IMG/VR virus record: IMGVR_UViG_3300007609_000075
Coordinates: 1 to 27,806 of that record
Source of the DNA: a virus
Length of the DNA stretch: 27,806 nt
Direction: 5' to 3' (one strand)
Shown: one piece after another, positions 1-8,873 of the stretch
Layout of the letters: each line of letters begins with the position of its first letter
How positions within the stretch are numbered: position 1 is the stretch's first letter
The notes under the pieces: model-generated
What the model saw: only the letters and a program-made list of their open reading frames with translations
Told to the model about the DNA's origin: nothing
Databases searched by the model: none
Position numbers and translations under genes: made by a program

Positions 1-1
1 C

Positions 2-148
2 ATCGCCAACATCTAAACACCATTGACCGTTGTGTTCAATAGGATGTGACCACCAATAGATAGTAGGCGGTTGACACCCTCTTTTGAACGCTTCAAACTT
101 GTTGCGTTCATCTGCTTGTTCCTTTGTATCAAATGGTAGTAGCATCAT
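2..148 (-). CDS. Partial hypothetical protein (N-terminal 49 residues)
   Basis: This ORF starts at ATG 148 and stays open to the left edge of the window, so only its first 49 codons are visible. Its ATG overlaps the TGA of the preceding 743-residue neck protein in an ATGA arrangement, which argues for a real, translationally coupled gene. The visible protein begins MMLLPFDTKEQADERNKFEA and continues with a Trp-rich stretch (IYWWSHP, then GQWCLDVG). I do not recognise the family. By position it follows the head-tail connection genes, so a structural or virion-displayed role is possible but unproven. Confidence 0.6.
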   Translation of the reverse strand, partial: MMLLPFDTKEQADERNKFEAFKRGCQPPTIYWWSHPIEHNGQWCLDVGD

Positions 149-2376
149 GGCAATAAACTTGGCGTAAAGTTGTTGTCAATGTTGGCTTCGATTGCTGCTC
201 GGTCTGCTGTCTTATCGGTAGCGTATGTTACTATACAGGCTATTTTACCTCTCATGTATGAAGATGTAGGTGAGTCCGACCTCGTTCCAATTCGAGTCAC
301 AACAGGGTCGTCTATCGTGCCCGATGCGCTCAAACCACCATCTACATATACACCCGTGTCTGCTAAAAATGACGCTAAATGAGGGTTGAAATCTTCAACG
401 GATGTAAACAAAGTATTCCCCGCGTCTTTCATACCTATACCAGTAATACCTGAGAAAGACCCACCCCAACTGAAACCTTGGTTATTACCACCCAACACGT
501 AATTAATGGTGCTATACGCATCATTTTGAGCCACAATAAACGCTGAATTGACCGTTAATGGTGCGCTAATGGTATAATTATTTGAGTTGCCAACCATTGC
601 AACGACACCGTTCAAATCTTCAAGCACTCCTGCTGTTGCAATTTTAGCCTGATTGGCCGCGTTAGCAGCGGTAAATGTTACGCCAGATAAGTCTTGCGAA
701 TAACCTGTAACCAAGTATGCATCTGCATTTCCCAACCAATCACCGAATGTAGTTCCACTTCCATCTTCACTCAAAAGACTAAAACTGTTATTTGTGTCCA
801 GATAAAACGACTTCTGCTGTTGGTCGTTAGAACGTCTTACTAACGCAATTACATCGGAATATCCACCGCGTAATCGGCTGAACTGAAATGCAAAGTTTGC
901 GCCTGCACCTTCGGGCGTATCAAGCAAGAAAGCAGATGAAATAGTTACTTCTTGTGTTCCAAATGCAGTTACGTCAAGTGTACCATTCTCAACCCCAAGA
1001 ACGTAAATCTCATACGTGCCAACCTCAATAGACGGTATTGTCCAATTAAATGTGTTACTCGCTTGCTCTGCAATGAAAATAATTTCCCCTGTTCCATCGT
1101 ATGCGAAGTATAGATAACTGTCAGGTGTGAAACTTGAAGGTGTTGCTGTTATTGTAACCATATCGCCTATACTTGGCGAAGTGTCGCTTACTGCTACGGA
1201 TATTGAGCCTCCTCCAGCAGGACAACTCGGAATGATAAATGCCGACCCATTCCAACTTCCAACAGGTGAACCGTCTTGTGTTACTGGAATGTCCAACGAA
1301 TCCTCCGACTTAACATCTGCAACAGGTGAGCCGTTAATGCTTATTTCGCTATCGTCAATACTCCAATGAGTACCTTGCTTCGAGCCTACCTGTGTAATGT
1401 CGTTACTTTGAAGAACAAGAATGTTCTCCGTATCGCCCGATGCAATGTCCGCCATGTCAACCCCGTTCAATTGAACCGTAGCGTCTGCACATGGGTTAGA
1501 AGTTACCTCCCAACTATCACCATCCCACGAGCCACTTGGAACACCATCAAGGTTGACTGTAAAACTATCAGTGTCACCACTTGGAATTGTTCCAATAGTT
1601 GAACCATTTAATTGAACCGTTGCATCATCGCAATTTAACCCCAACGTAATACTAACACTAGCTGTTGCTGTTTCATCTCCGTTAACAGCAGTTACGGTAT
1701 AGGTTACATCTCCGGTTATCGTAACGGTCGTTGAGCCGTTAGCAGAAACCTCTCCTATTCCATTATCAATTGTAACTGTATCTGCATTCTCAGAAAACCA
1801 AGCCAATACAACTTGATCACCTGAGTTCAGAACGGAATAACCCGATGAGTATAACTGAACCGTTGGTATAATAGGGCCGACTTGAGCAGAACCCGTTACT
1901 GTAATCTGTTCAATCAGAGTTGATACGTCTTGGTCAGGATCTCCAATAGCAACAGTCTTGGTTATCATGTCCAAGACAAAGCTGAATACGTTGTCGTTCA
2001 TCCCATCAGGGTCAATCGGTTCAAAACCGACCATCTTTAATGGAAGAACGCAGTTGTCAGGCTTGTAACCGATAAGCAGCTTTTTAGCAAGGTCAGCTAG
2101 TTCATAACATCCTATTCTGCCACCATCTGTTCTTAGCCTTTTTGCCCTTATTATGACTTGGACTGATATGAACTCGTCTTGAATTGAATCATTCGTCAAT
2201 GAATGAATGTCATCAATGTTACCTTTGGATTTACCTGCAAAAACGGTAATTCTACCATTATGCTGCATACCCTTGTTGTCGCTAGGCTTAGATGGCATAT
2301 ACTCCACCTCATGTCCTGCGGTAACAATAGGAGCTAACCTAGCTACAATATCATCTTCAAGCTCTGAATAGATCAT
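145..2376 (-). CDS. Gp37-like tail terminator/neck protein fused to Ig-like repeats and a lectin-like domain
   Basis: A 743-residue multidomain protein. Residues 1-140 look like the Mu gp37-like (DUF1834) family of small neck or tail-terminator proteins: an N-terminal helix (IYSELEDDIVARLAPI), beta strands, then a helix ending in GRIGCYELADLAKKLLIGY. Residues 165-246 form an Ig-like sandwich. Residues 249-387 hold three tandem units of about 45 residues (DATVQLNG...IPSGDT; DATVQLNG...IASGDT; EISINGS...VKSEDS). Residues 393-480 look like a second Ig-like domain. Residues 483-743 resemble the concanavalin A-like domains displayed by Bacteroidota phages (RLRGGYSDVIALVRRSND). The start overlaps the head-tail joining gene by ATGA. 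The N-terminus should sit at the head-tail junction and the rest project outward, perhaps binding glycans. Family terminators are normally only about 150-200 residues, so the C-terminal 550 are an accretion. Domain names are by eye. Confidence 0.72.
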   Translation of the reverse strand: MIYSELEDDIVARLAPIVTAGHEVEYMPSKPSDNKGMQHNGRITVFAGKSKGNIDDIHSLTNDSIQDEFISVQVIIRAKRLRTDGGRIGCYELADLAKKLLIGYKPDNCVLPLKMVGFEPIDPDGMNDNVFSFVLDMITKTVAIGDPDQDVSTLIEQITVTGSAQVGPIIPTVQLYSSGYSVLNSGDQVVLAWFSENADTVTIDNGIGEVSANGSTTVTITGDVTYTVTAVNGDETATASVSITLGLNCDDATVQLNGSTIGTIPSGDTDSFTVNLDGVPSGSWDGDSWEVTSNPCADATVQLNGVDMADIASGDTENILVLQSNDITQVGSKQGTHWSIDDSEISINGSPVADVKSEDSLDIPVTQDGSPVGSWNGSAFIIPSCPAGGGSISVAVSDTSPSIGDMVTITATPSSFTPDSYLYFAYDGTGEIIFIAEQASNTFNWTIPSIEVGTYEIYVLGVENGTLDVTAFGTQEVTISSAFLLDTPEGAGANFAFQFSRLRGGYSDVIALVRRSNDQQQKSFYLDTNNSFSLLSEDGSGTTFGDWLGNADAYLVTGYSQDLSGVTFTAANAANQAKIATAGVLEDLNGVVAMVGNSNNYTISAPLTVNSAFIVAQNDAYSTINYVLGGNNQGFSWGGSFSGITGIGMKDAGNTLFTSVEDFNPHLASFLADTGVYVDGGLSASGTIDDPVVTRIGTRSDSPTSSYMRGKIACIVTYATDKTADRAAIEANIDNNFTPSLLP
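1216..1632 (-). repeat. Three tandem ~45-residue protein repeats in the neck protein
   Basis: Within the 743-residue protein, residues 249-295, 296-342 and 344-387 repeat a pattern: an acidic or Cys-containing lead, DATVQLNG or EISINGS, then an SGDT or SEDS turn, then a V-D/G-S-W-like ending (GSWDG, GSWNG). The first two share the identical stretch DATVQLNG. Similar short repeats, often with a Cys at the boundary, are frequent in surface-displayed Bacteroidota phage proteins. At DNA level the units have diverged, so recent duplication is not indicated. Confidence 0.6.
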
Positions 2377-2735
2377 ACTACTTCTTCTAGTCTTGCTTTG
2401 AAGTTACGACCATCGTACTTCTTCTCTGTTGATCGGACATAGAAAGTCCTATCACCTGAGTCAAAGGTAATAACTACTTGCTCTTCTTCATCATCTCGGA
2501 TAGCGGTATCTAAACCTGTGAAGTCATCGTCCCAATACTCCATAAAAAAAGTACGCTGAATATAACTATCAGCGTACTCTCCTATTTCTTCGTCTTTGGT
2601 TGGTTCCATGAACAGCACTCTGGCTGTTTGTGCAGAACCTCCTTGAGATGGTGACCATGAGGCATCATACCCCATAGTTCTTTCACAGGCATCAAATACC
2701 CTGTCCGACAATCCATCGAACGGGTTCTGAGCCAT
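2373..2735 (-). CDS. Head-tail joining protein (lambda FII / phage attachment-like)
   Basis: A 120-residue acidic protein between the decoration gene and the gp37-like gene. The N-terminus (FDGLSDRVFDACERTMGYDASW) followed by beta-rich sequence with VLFMEP and EEQVVITFDSGDRTFYVRSTEKKYDGR matches the general pattern of lambda FII/Phage_attach head-tail joining proteins, which plug the connector and provide the tail docking surface. Its start shares one base with the upstream stop (TAATG), and its stop overlaps the next start by ATGA. The assignment rests on position and overall pattern rather than on one diagnostic motif. A generic neck protein of another family is the main alternative. Confidence 0.6.
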   Translation of the reverse strand: MAQNPFDGLSDRVFDACERTMGYDASWSPSQGGSAQTARVLFMEPTKDEEIGEYADSYIQRTFFMEYWDDDFTGLDTAIRDDEEEQVVITFDSGDRTFYVRSTEKKYDGRNFKARLEEVV

Positions 2736-3076
2736 TATCCCACCAACTTACAGTTTACAGTTGCATCTCCAGAATCAGCAGCAGCAGCAGCATATCCAAC
2801 TAGAGTGAAATCTCCCCAAGGAGAACCACCTTCTGAATCAGTAGTTACCTCGTCATTATCTGCATCGAAATACAGCTTCTGCCCGATTGTAACTGCTCCT
2901 GTTGCTTTCGCAAGCTCAAAGACACCGCATACTTGAACAGCAATCTCTTCTCCAACAGCTCCATCGGTTACAGCTACACCAACTAGGTCGGTAAGCTCAA
3001 CGATGTCACCGCTTGAGATAGCAGTACCTGCTACTGTATGGTTGAGGACTTTTCCTTCTTGAACGTAATTAGTCAT
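2735..3076 (-). CDS. DUF2190-like capsid decoration (cement) protein
   Basis: A 113-residue beta-rich protein directly after the capsid gene. It opens with NYVQEGKVLNHTV, continues with SGDIVELTDLVGVA, then EIAVQVCGVFELAKATGA, GQKLYFDADNDEVT and a terminal LVGYAAAAADSGDATVNCKL. This is the arrangement seen in DUF2190 proteins, which are found next to HK97-type capsid genes and behave as capsid-stabilising surface proteins in characterised phages. The 45-base gap after the capsid gene shows neither a TAnnTTTG box nor a terminator hairpin, so the gene is probably co-transcribed with capsid. The start ATG follows an A-rich leader (AACAAGAAGTAAAAA), usual for this genome. Confidence 0.75.
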   Translation of the reverse strand: MTNYVQEGKVLNHTVAGTAISSGDIVELTDLVGVAVTDGAVGEEIAVQVCGVFELAKATGAVTIGQKLYFDADNDEVTTDSEGGSPWGDFTLVGYAAAAADSGDATVNCKLVG

Positions 3077-3121
3077 TTTTTACTTCTTGTTTTTGTCGTT
3101 AGCAATTAAGCGTAGACTCTA

Positions 3122-5068
3122 TTACGAGCCTACGTTTCTGAACAATCCTCTCCAATCAATCGCTTTAGCAGCGAAGAACATTCTAACTTTTACCTCCATG
3201 CTGTCAGTATCGAAGTTCATCTTGTTCTCGGTTGTGAAATCTCCTTCACCATCAAGGAAAGCATATTCAATCGTGTCGATGTTGGTTGGAGCAGCACTTA
3301 CGTACCAATTATCTCCTGTCAATCGAGGATCAACGATAACTTCCATTGCACCTTGATAGATGTTCTTGTTAGCTACTGTTGATGGGAAGTGCGATTGAGT
3401 CATCCACTTGATAGCATCAGCTTCTGCTTCCGGTCCTACAATAAGATACCTAGGAGCAACATTGATGAACTTACCGTTCAATCCTGTTTGCTGTCGCATC
3501 TTCTTGATCGCTTCTTTTAAAGTAGTGTCAGAAATAGCACCTCCTGTTCCATCGTTACCATGACTTGCAGAGTCAAACAAGCTGTTTCCATCTCCCATTG
3601 TTGGGTTTCCACTCAAAATTGAGTAAACGATGTCAGACTGCTTGTAACCAGCTTCGTAAGCGATAGCTCGTGGAATACGACTGAAAGCATCAAGGTCATC
3701 ATTGATGATTGTTTCATCTGTGATTTTAACCTTTTTACCGTACTTAACTAGAGAGTATTCCTCTTTAGCCTCGGTCATTGAATCTGCCTTGTACTCTGCT
3801 CCTTCTGGAATCTCTTCGAGTTTTCCGAGTAAGCCAGACAACTGATTCACAGACTTGGTTTTCAAGTCAGACATTGTTGTTCTACGGCAGAATGGTTGGA
3901 AAGTACGCTCAACCAGGTCATACTCAGCTCGAAGTGATTTGTTCACAGCGTTAGCTAAGATGTATGGGAAATCTGAACTAGACAAAGCACGAGAAGCCAA
4001 TTCCAAGTTAGATGAAGTTCTAACGTTCTCACCCTTACGGATAAGTGCATCTTCAGCCATTCGGATAAGGCTCATTCCTCGGAATGAATCACCACCTTGT
4101 TTTGCTTCTTTAACGTAACCTGTTCTGAGAAGTATTCCTTCCTCCATTGCAGCACGAACCTTATCAGCTTCGTCTACACCTGTTCGGACTCCCTGACCTT
4201 TCACTTCTTGAGCAGGGTCATTCTTCTCAAGTTCATCAAGAATCAAAGCACGAGCTTCATCAACGGTCTTATCATTCTCGATAAGATTCGTCTTGAACTC
4301 GTCATCCATCCCATGCTTACGGCACAGAGATGAAATCTCCAATGAACGTTTCTTTTCAGTTTCAACTGCTTCGGCTCTTGCCTTTTCAGCAGCTTTTTTA
4401 GCAGCCTCTTGAGCTTTTCTCTCTTGCTCTTTAGCCTCAGCTTCGTTTACTTCTGGCATTTTTGTAGTTTGTTGGTTTTCTTTATTAGTTTTAGCGGTCT
4501 TTTCGGAACGCTCTGATTGCAAATTTACGTCAATTATTTCGACTTGGTGCAATTCCTCGCTATTTTTTCTGATAAATGCGTTAGGATCTGCTTGAATCGG
4601 TGCTAAACTGATTTCAAACGGCTCCCAATCAATAGCTCGGAGTTTTGGAATTTCACCCTCACCGACTTCTTCTTTCATGTACTTATATACCCGATAACCG
4701 AAACTGATACCACTCAAGATACCATCTCGTACATCTTGCCAAATACCTTTCACATCTTCTCGGTTTGAGAATCGCAATTTAGCTATACCCTTACCATCCT
4801 CAGTTCGGTATTCGTCAACCTTTCCAAGAACACCTTTAGCTCCTTCGTATCGGTTGTGGTTATCCAACAATGGCGCACCGTTGTCGAATCTATCCCATCT
4901 TACTGAACCTTCTGAGAAGTCCATGATTTCCATGAACTCACCCATATCCCAATCATACATTCTGACCGGTGTATCAGTACCGAATACAACTTCAACAGTC
5001 CTTTCTTCCTCGTTTACAGTTGATGGAACAAAAGCTGCCCTAGCTTGTAATTCACCTAATTTTGGCAT
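3122..5068 (-). CDS. Fused prohead protease / scaffold / major capsid protein
   Basis: A 648-residue single polypeptide. Residues 1-170 are an HK97-type (U35) prohead protease with the probable catalytic His71 in LLDNHNR and Ser122 in GISFGY. Residues 205-290 are a charged Lys/Glu/Ala-rich helical segment (KAQEAAKKAAEKARAEA) like a scaffold or delta domain. Residues 300-648 are the HK97-fold capsid protein, ending in MEVKVRMFFAAKAIDWRGLF. The protease would mature the prohead by cutting itself and the scaffold from the capsid subunit. NCBI-style annotation recognises such protease/capsid fusions in phages. An internal ATG at residue 204 (position 4459) lies after an A-rich stretch and could start a protease-free protein of about 445 residues. 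A TAACTTTG box lies 17 bases upstream of the main ATG, so this is probably the first gene of a capsid operon. Confidence 0.88.
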   Translation of the reverse strand: MPKLGELQARAAFVPSTVNEEERTVEVVFGTDTPVRMYDWDMGEFMEIMDFSEGSVRWDRFDNGAPLLDNHNRYEGAKGVLGKVDEYRTEDGKGIAKLRFSNREDVKGIWQDVRDGILSGISFGYRVYKYMKEEVGEGEIPKLRAIDWEPFEISLAPIQADPNAFIRKNSEELHQVEIIDVNLQSERSEKTAKTNKENQQTTKMPEVNEAEAKEQERKAQEAAKKAAEKARAEAVETEKKRSLEISSLCRKHGMDDEFKTNLIENDKTVDEARALILDELEKNDPAQEVKGQGVRTGVDEADKVRAAMEEGILLRTGYVKEAKQGGDSFRGMSLIRMAEDALIRKGENVRTSSNLELASRALSSSDFPYILANAVNKSLRAEYDLVERTFQPFCRRTTMSDLKTKSVNQLSGLLGKLEEIPEGAEYKADSMTEAKEEYSLVKYGKKVKITDETIINDDLDAFSRIPRAIAYEAGYKQSDIVYSILSGNPTMGDGNSLFDSASHGNDGTGGAISDTTLKEAIKKMRQQTGLNGKFINVAPRYLIVGPEAEADAIKWMTQSHFPSTVANKNIYQGAMEVIVDPRLTGDNWYVSAAPTNIDTIEYAFLDGEGDFTTENKMNFDTDSMEVKVRMFFAAKAIDWRGLFRNVGS

Positions 5069-5085
5069 TTCTTAATTGTTTAATG

Positions 5086-5093
5086 CAAAGTTA
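5086..5093 (-). promoter_or_regulatory. TAACTTTG -7-like box before the capsid gene
   Basis: On the minus strand the sequence reads TAACTTTGCATTAAAC and ends 17 bases before the capsid ATG. It exactly fits the Bacteroidota TAnnTTTG -7 consensus. No clear TTG/TTTG -33 element is visible 17-23 bases upstream. The box lies just downstream of the portal stop codon. Confidence 0.6.
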
Positions 5094-5103
5094 CTAAATC
5101 TGA

Positions 5104-6591
5104 TTAACTCGGATCATCTTCATTGTCATCCGTATTCTCACCTGATGTAGCAGGTCTACCTGCTCCTGTTCCTTTCGGTTTGATTCCTTGCCTTGGGTCT
5201 GATTCTAAAACAACTCCTGCTTTATCAATCATCTCATTCCAATCCTTGATTTCTTCTACCACTTTCTCAGGGTCGTAACCTTGCTCTCGGATAGCATCAG
5301 GAGGTGAAATCAAACCATTACGCATTGCTTCACCAATAGCCTTGATTTCTTTCGCAGGGTCAATCATTTCCCTTCTTGGTGGAACCCATTCAGCAGTTAC
5401 ATTAACCGTACCGCTTCTTAATTCGTAGGCTTCAATGAACCAATCCCATATCTTTTGACAGAACTGAGGTATCAATAGGTTGTATTGCCAATCCTCAATG
5501 TTTCGATGGTGTTCAATCCAACCCATACGACCAGAACTGAAGTTGACGTTATTGAGATCGCCTGTTAGGTTCTCATAGGTTGTTCCGAATCCTGCCGCAA
5601 CAGATTGAAGTATAGTTCTACTGAACTCACCGAAATTCTCTACTGATGGTGGTTGTCCGAATTTCACATCCTCACCAGGAGCAAGTCGATAAACCATTCC
5701 GGGTTCTACTCTTGAGAACTCTTCTTCTTCAGCAGATGTAGCAGGACCATCCGTAGGACTCGTGATCTGAACAGAATAACAAGCAGCTACTTTCTGTTTT
5801 ACAACTTGAGCATCTTGGTATTCATCCATGTCTCTTACCCGCATGAAAGCAGAAACACCAAATGGAACACCTATCTGTTGTCCTGGTCGTGATTGTTCAA
5901 ATACGTGAATAACCGAATCAGCAGGAACTAACTTAGATGAAAGACTACCTACATTCATAGGGTCTCCTGGATGTTTGTCAAACAACCAATAACCAATTCT
6001 ATCTCCTTTCTGATTGAAACGGATTCCCATAAAGTCGTAAGAACCATCTTGATTTCCTGTACCTAGAACCAATGAGTTCTTGGTGTGGTCCAAGTAATCA
6101 ATTTCCAATACTTGAAGTCGTAATGGAATCTTTCTTGACTTATCCCAATGCTTTACAATAAGGCAGTCTCCAGATTCAACAACAGCTCGGACAACCATTT
6201 TCTGAATACCGTAACCATTCTTGAATCCATCATGGTCACACTTGGTTGTGTCGAACCAATTCGTGAAGTCTTGATATACCTTTTCCTTCTGTCTCTTGTT
6301 CTTCGAGTTTATCTTGGCTCGTATACCTGTTCCAACTACATTGTTTGATATAGACTGAACTGCTCTTTTTACGAATGGGTTATTTCGTGTCAATTCACGA
6401 CTTCTGTCTCGTAATGTTTGAGCAGCAGCATAGGCTTCAGCGTTCTGAGATGAACCAGATGTAGACCATGAAGAAGTTCTTCGTGTTCCTTTACTTGCAG
6501 CATCGTAAGCTCTTAAAGCTCTACGTGCTTGTTCTCGTCTCAACGCATACTGAGGTGCAACGAGTTTGATTATCTGCTCGAATCTGTTCAA
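5104..6591 (-). CDS. Portal protein, lambda gpB family
   Basis: A 495-residue portal protein of the lambda family. It would form the dodecameric ring at the capsid vertex through which DNA enters and leaves. The N-terminal half shows the family pattern LTRNNPFVKRAVQSISNNVVGTGI. Further signs are the central core with DSVIHVFEQSRPGQQIGVPFG and the helical region around NLTGDLNNVNFSSGRMG. The C-terminus is hydrophilic and probably flexible (GRPATSGENTDDNEDDPS). The start overlaps the gpW stop by ATGA, as expected for the W-B gene pair. Length is typical for the family. Confidence 0.93.
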   Translation of the reverse strand: MNRFEQIIKLVAPQYALRREQARRALRAYDAASKGTRRTSSWSTSGSSQNAEAYAAAQTLRDRSRELTRNNPFVKRAVQSISNNVVGTGIRAKINSKNKRQKEKVYQDFTNWFDTTKCDHDGFKNGYGIQKMVVRAVVESGDCLIVKHWDKSRKIPLRLQVLEIDYLDHTKNSLVLGTGNQDGSYDFMGIRFNQKGDRIGYWLFDKHPGDPMNVGSLSSKLVPADSVIHVFEQSRPGQQIGVPFGVSAFMRVRDMDEYQDAQVVKQKVAACYSVQITSPTDGPATSAEEEEFSRVEPGMVYRLAPGEDVKFGQPPSVENFGEFSRTILQSVAAGFGTTYENLTGDLNNVNFSSGRMGWIEHHRNIEDWQYNLLIPQFCQKIWDWFIEAYELRSGTVNVTAEWVPPRREMIDPAKEIKAIGEAMRNGLISPPDAIREQGYDPEKVVEEIKDWNEMIDKAGVVLESDPRQGIKPKGTGAGRPATSGENTDDNEDDPS

Positions 6592-6788
6592 AGTCCTTTG
6601 TTATGTTTAGAGTAGAATTTCTTAGGAGTGGTTCCATCCAATCCTAATGATTGACGAATCAGGTTTCTGGCTTGAATCATTGCTGTTGTGGATTGATACC
6701 TTACGGATTTGTCACCGTAACGCACTTCGCTTGCTCCACTTGCAATAGCAGCTTCCAAAGCATCTAAATCTGATTGTGTCCACGCCAT
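6588..6788 (-). CDS. gpW-like head-tail connector protein
   Basis: A 66-residue protein of the lambda gpW family: helix TQSDLDALEAAIASGASEV, a short beta hairpin RYGDKSVRYQS, then a second helix TTAMIQARNLIRQSL. GpW binds below the portal and is needed for stable head completion and tail attachment. Its order between large terminase and portal is the lambda order (A-W-B). A TAACTTTG box 16 bases upstream suggests it starts a transcript containing the portal. The fit of length, fold pattern and position makes this call strong despite the small size. Confidence 0.88.
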   Translation of the reverse strand: MAWTQSDLDALEAAIASGASEVRYGDKSVRYQSTTAMIQARNLIRQSLGLDGTTPKKFYSKHNKGL

Positions 6789-6804
6789 TCTTTTAGCTTT
6801 AGTG

Positions 6805-6812
6805 CAAAGTTA
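6805..6812 (-). promoter_or_regulatory. TAACTTTG -7-like box before gpW-portal
   Basis: The minus strand reads TAACTTTGCACTAAAG, ending 16 bases before the gpW ATG. It sits in the 185-base gap between terminase and gpW (6789-6973), where I see no ORF worth calling and no convincing terminator. The -33 region lacks a well-spaced TTG. The box shares TAACTTTGCA with the capsid and sheath upstream sequences. Confidence 0.58.
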
Positions 6813-6973
6813 ATGTTTTGTAGTTTCAAAATAGTTTGTATGTTTACCGAAAGAAATGACCGAATGCGATTTTCTCCTACGGTTCGGGTATGTTGTCGTA
6901 GCGGATTAGAAAGCACGAATCTTGAATTATTCAATGCAAATTTGAAAGCTAAGAACTATTCAAAATCAACCAT

Positions 6974-8866
6974 CTAATACCCATCCCAAAAACCACCAGA
7001 ACGTTTCTTTTTAGGTTTGGTCGTTTCACGATTGACAGGAACGGAATTTTCAGACTTCTTGACCTTGTATTTTCCTATCAAGTTATCCCAATGCGAATCA
7101 TTGAATCGGTCCAACCCAACAATAGCTGCTGCTGCTCTTGAATAAACTCGGCAATCCAAAGGCTCATTCCTTTCATAAACCTTCTCCCAATACAATTTGC
7201 GATAACCATGATGTTCTCTGTACTTCAATTCCTCTGCTGTTATACCCTTGAAGTATTCAATTGGGTACTCAGGAAAGTGACAGAATCCACTAGGTCTTTC
7301 ACCTTCTTCATCCACGCCAATACGTAGATTAGCGTAAACCTCAGATTTCGCAACACCGACACCAACATTCCACATCTTCATAGATCCCGTTGATTTTCCG
7401 TTCCAAGCAACATCAACTGTACTCGGTCTACCAATAATGGTAGCTTGGTTGTCTCTACCCTTTACAGGTACAACCTTTGTAGATGAATGTTTCCTACACC
7501 AATTGTAAACGGTCTGAGTGTTGTTTCCAGAGTCAACAGCCATCATAAGCATAGGTAGTTCAACGCCATCCGGTCTGTACCATTTCTCATTAACAACTTC
7601 ATCTAACTGTTTCCAAGCATCACCATCAGGAGTAGACGTATCACCATAAAGCACTCGGTAGTCAATTGAATAGGTTGTCTTATCCCTACACCATCCAACT
7701 ACTTCAAGTTCGATTCGTGAGTTCTTTCCTGCTTGAATATCCACTCCAACCGTTATCATTTCCACCGAATTGTTCGGTTTGTTTCGGTCATAGCTTTCTC
7801 GCCTTTCGTAAAGCATCTCCCAATCCGGAGCTTCACCTCTATCTTCCCAAGGTTGACCTAGTACTGTATTGATAAATGTTCTAAGCAGAACGGCATTGTC
7901 CTTATCCTTTAAGAATTGAGTAGCTATTTCTTCCCAAGACATCCAACCCAAAGGTGAATAAAGCGAGTTGATTCGATAACCTGCAACAAGCGGGTCAGAC
8001 ATCTCAGGTCTTGTTGGTTCCCAAACACCGTTCATCAGCATTTGAGTTTTGTACTTTTCTTCAATCAGAACACCGCAACCTTCACAAGCGTACTTAGCTG
8101 TTTCTGGTTTACCGCTATCCCATTTTAAGTTGTCAAATTCTAACTCTTGCTTGTGATCACAATGAGGACATGGGACTTTGTAAACTCGTTCGTCTGTTTC
8201 TGATAATTCCTTTGCTATTACGGATGTACCTGCTGCCGTTGGAGTTGAAAGCAGGAATATCTTCTTGTCCGAGAATGTAGTTGTACGTTTCTCAGCAAGT
8301 CTGATCGGACTACCTTCATCATCAATAGATAACGGATAAGCATCAACCTCATCTAGCAGAAGCACCTTAACAGGATTGGAACGCAACCCGGAAGCTGAGT
8401 TAGCACCCGTTAGGAATAGTACACCTCCAGGAAAGTTCTTCTCCAATATCGTACTTGAACCTTCTCTACGGTTTGAATCAATCACTTTGTCTTTCAAGGT
8501 TGGAGATTCATTGATAAGGTGAAACAGTCTTTTCTTGGATAACTGTTTTGCCATATCCACCGTTGGCATAACGTACATTACAGGAGCAGGAGCAATGTCG
8601 ATGTAAGCACCAACACAGTTCAAAGCAGCTTCAGTCCCTGAAATCTGAACACCTTTCATAAACACCACTCGTTGACATGGGTCTGATGGAGATAGCTTCT
8701 TGAATATCTCTCTCATGTAAGGTACTCTATCCGTTCTCCAACGTCCAGGTTCTGCTGAACTTACCGAACTAAGGAATCTGTACTTGTCAGCCCATTCATC
8801 AACTGTTAGGTCGGGGATTGGTCTGAGCCCTTCTAGGAAGCCTTGGATGTGCGGAGATGGGTTCAT
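6974..8866 (-). CDS. Terminase large subunit, gpA family (ATPase/nuclease)
   Basis: The packaging motor that pumps DNA into the prohead and cuts concatemers. From the chosen ATG it is 630 residues. An in-frame TTG at 8890 would add eight residues but overlaps the upstream 41-residue gene; ATG 8866 is preferred. The ATPase domain shows a variant Walker A region (VVFMKGVQISGTEA), then VKVLLLDEVDAYP as Walker B with its catalytic Glu, and LLSTPT as the coupling motif. A CPHC...CEGC pair looks like a zinc knuckle. The C-terminal RNase H-like nuclease contains VGVDIQ and MMAVDSGNNTQ acidic positions. These features fit the lambda gpA family, usually cos-type, although some gpA-family phages package differently. 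The small subunit lies about 18 kb away, which is unusual. Confidence 0.93.
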   Translation of the reverse strand: MNPSPHIQGFLEGLRPIPDLTVDEWADKYRFLSSVSSAEPGRWRTDRVPYMREIFKKLSPSDPCQRVVFMKGVQISGTEAALNCVGAYIDIAPAPVMYVMPTVDMAKQLSKKRLFHLINESPTLKDKVIDSNRREGSSTILEKNFPGGVLFLTGANSASGLRSNPVKVLLLDEVDAYPLSIDDEGSPIRLAEKRTTTFSDKKIFLLSTPTAAGTSVIAKELSETDERVYKVPCPHCDHKQELEFDNLKWDSGKPETAKYACEGCGVLIEEKYKTQMLMNGVWEPTRPEMSDPLVAGYRINSLYSPLGWMSWEEIATQFLKDKDNAVLLRTFINTVLGQPWEDRGEAPDWEMLYERRESYDRNKPNNSVEMITVGVDIQAGKNSRIELEVVGWCRDKTTYSIDYRVLYGDTSTPDGDAWKQLDEVVNEKWYRPDGVELPMLMMAVDSGNNTQTVYNWCRKHSSTKVVPVKGRDNQATIIGRPSTVDVAWNGKSTGSMKMWNVGVGVAKSEVYANLRIGVDEEGERPSGFCHFPEYPIEYFKGITAEELKYREHHGYRKLYWEKVYERNEPLDCRVYSRAAAAIVGLDRFNDSHWDNLIGKYKVKKSENSVPVNRETTKPKKKRSGGFWDGY

Positions 8867-8873
8867 GCTGTTC

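Noticed and set aside
145-2376. Diversity-generating retroelement target in the lectin-like end
   Set aside because: The C-terminal domain resembled a displayed variable protein, but I found no reverse transcriptase gene and no template-like repeat of its 3' end in the window.
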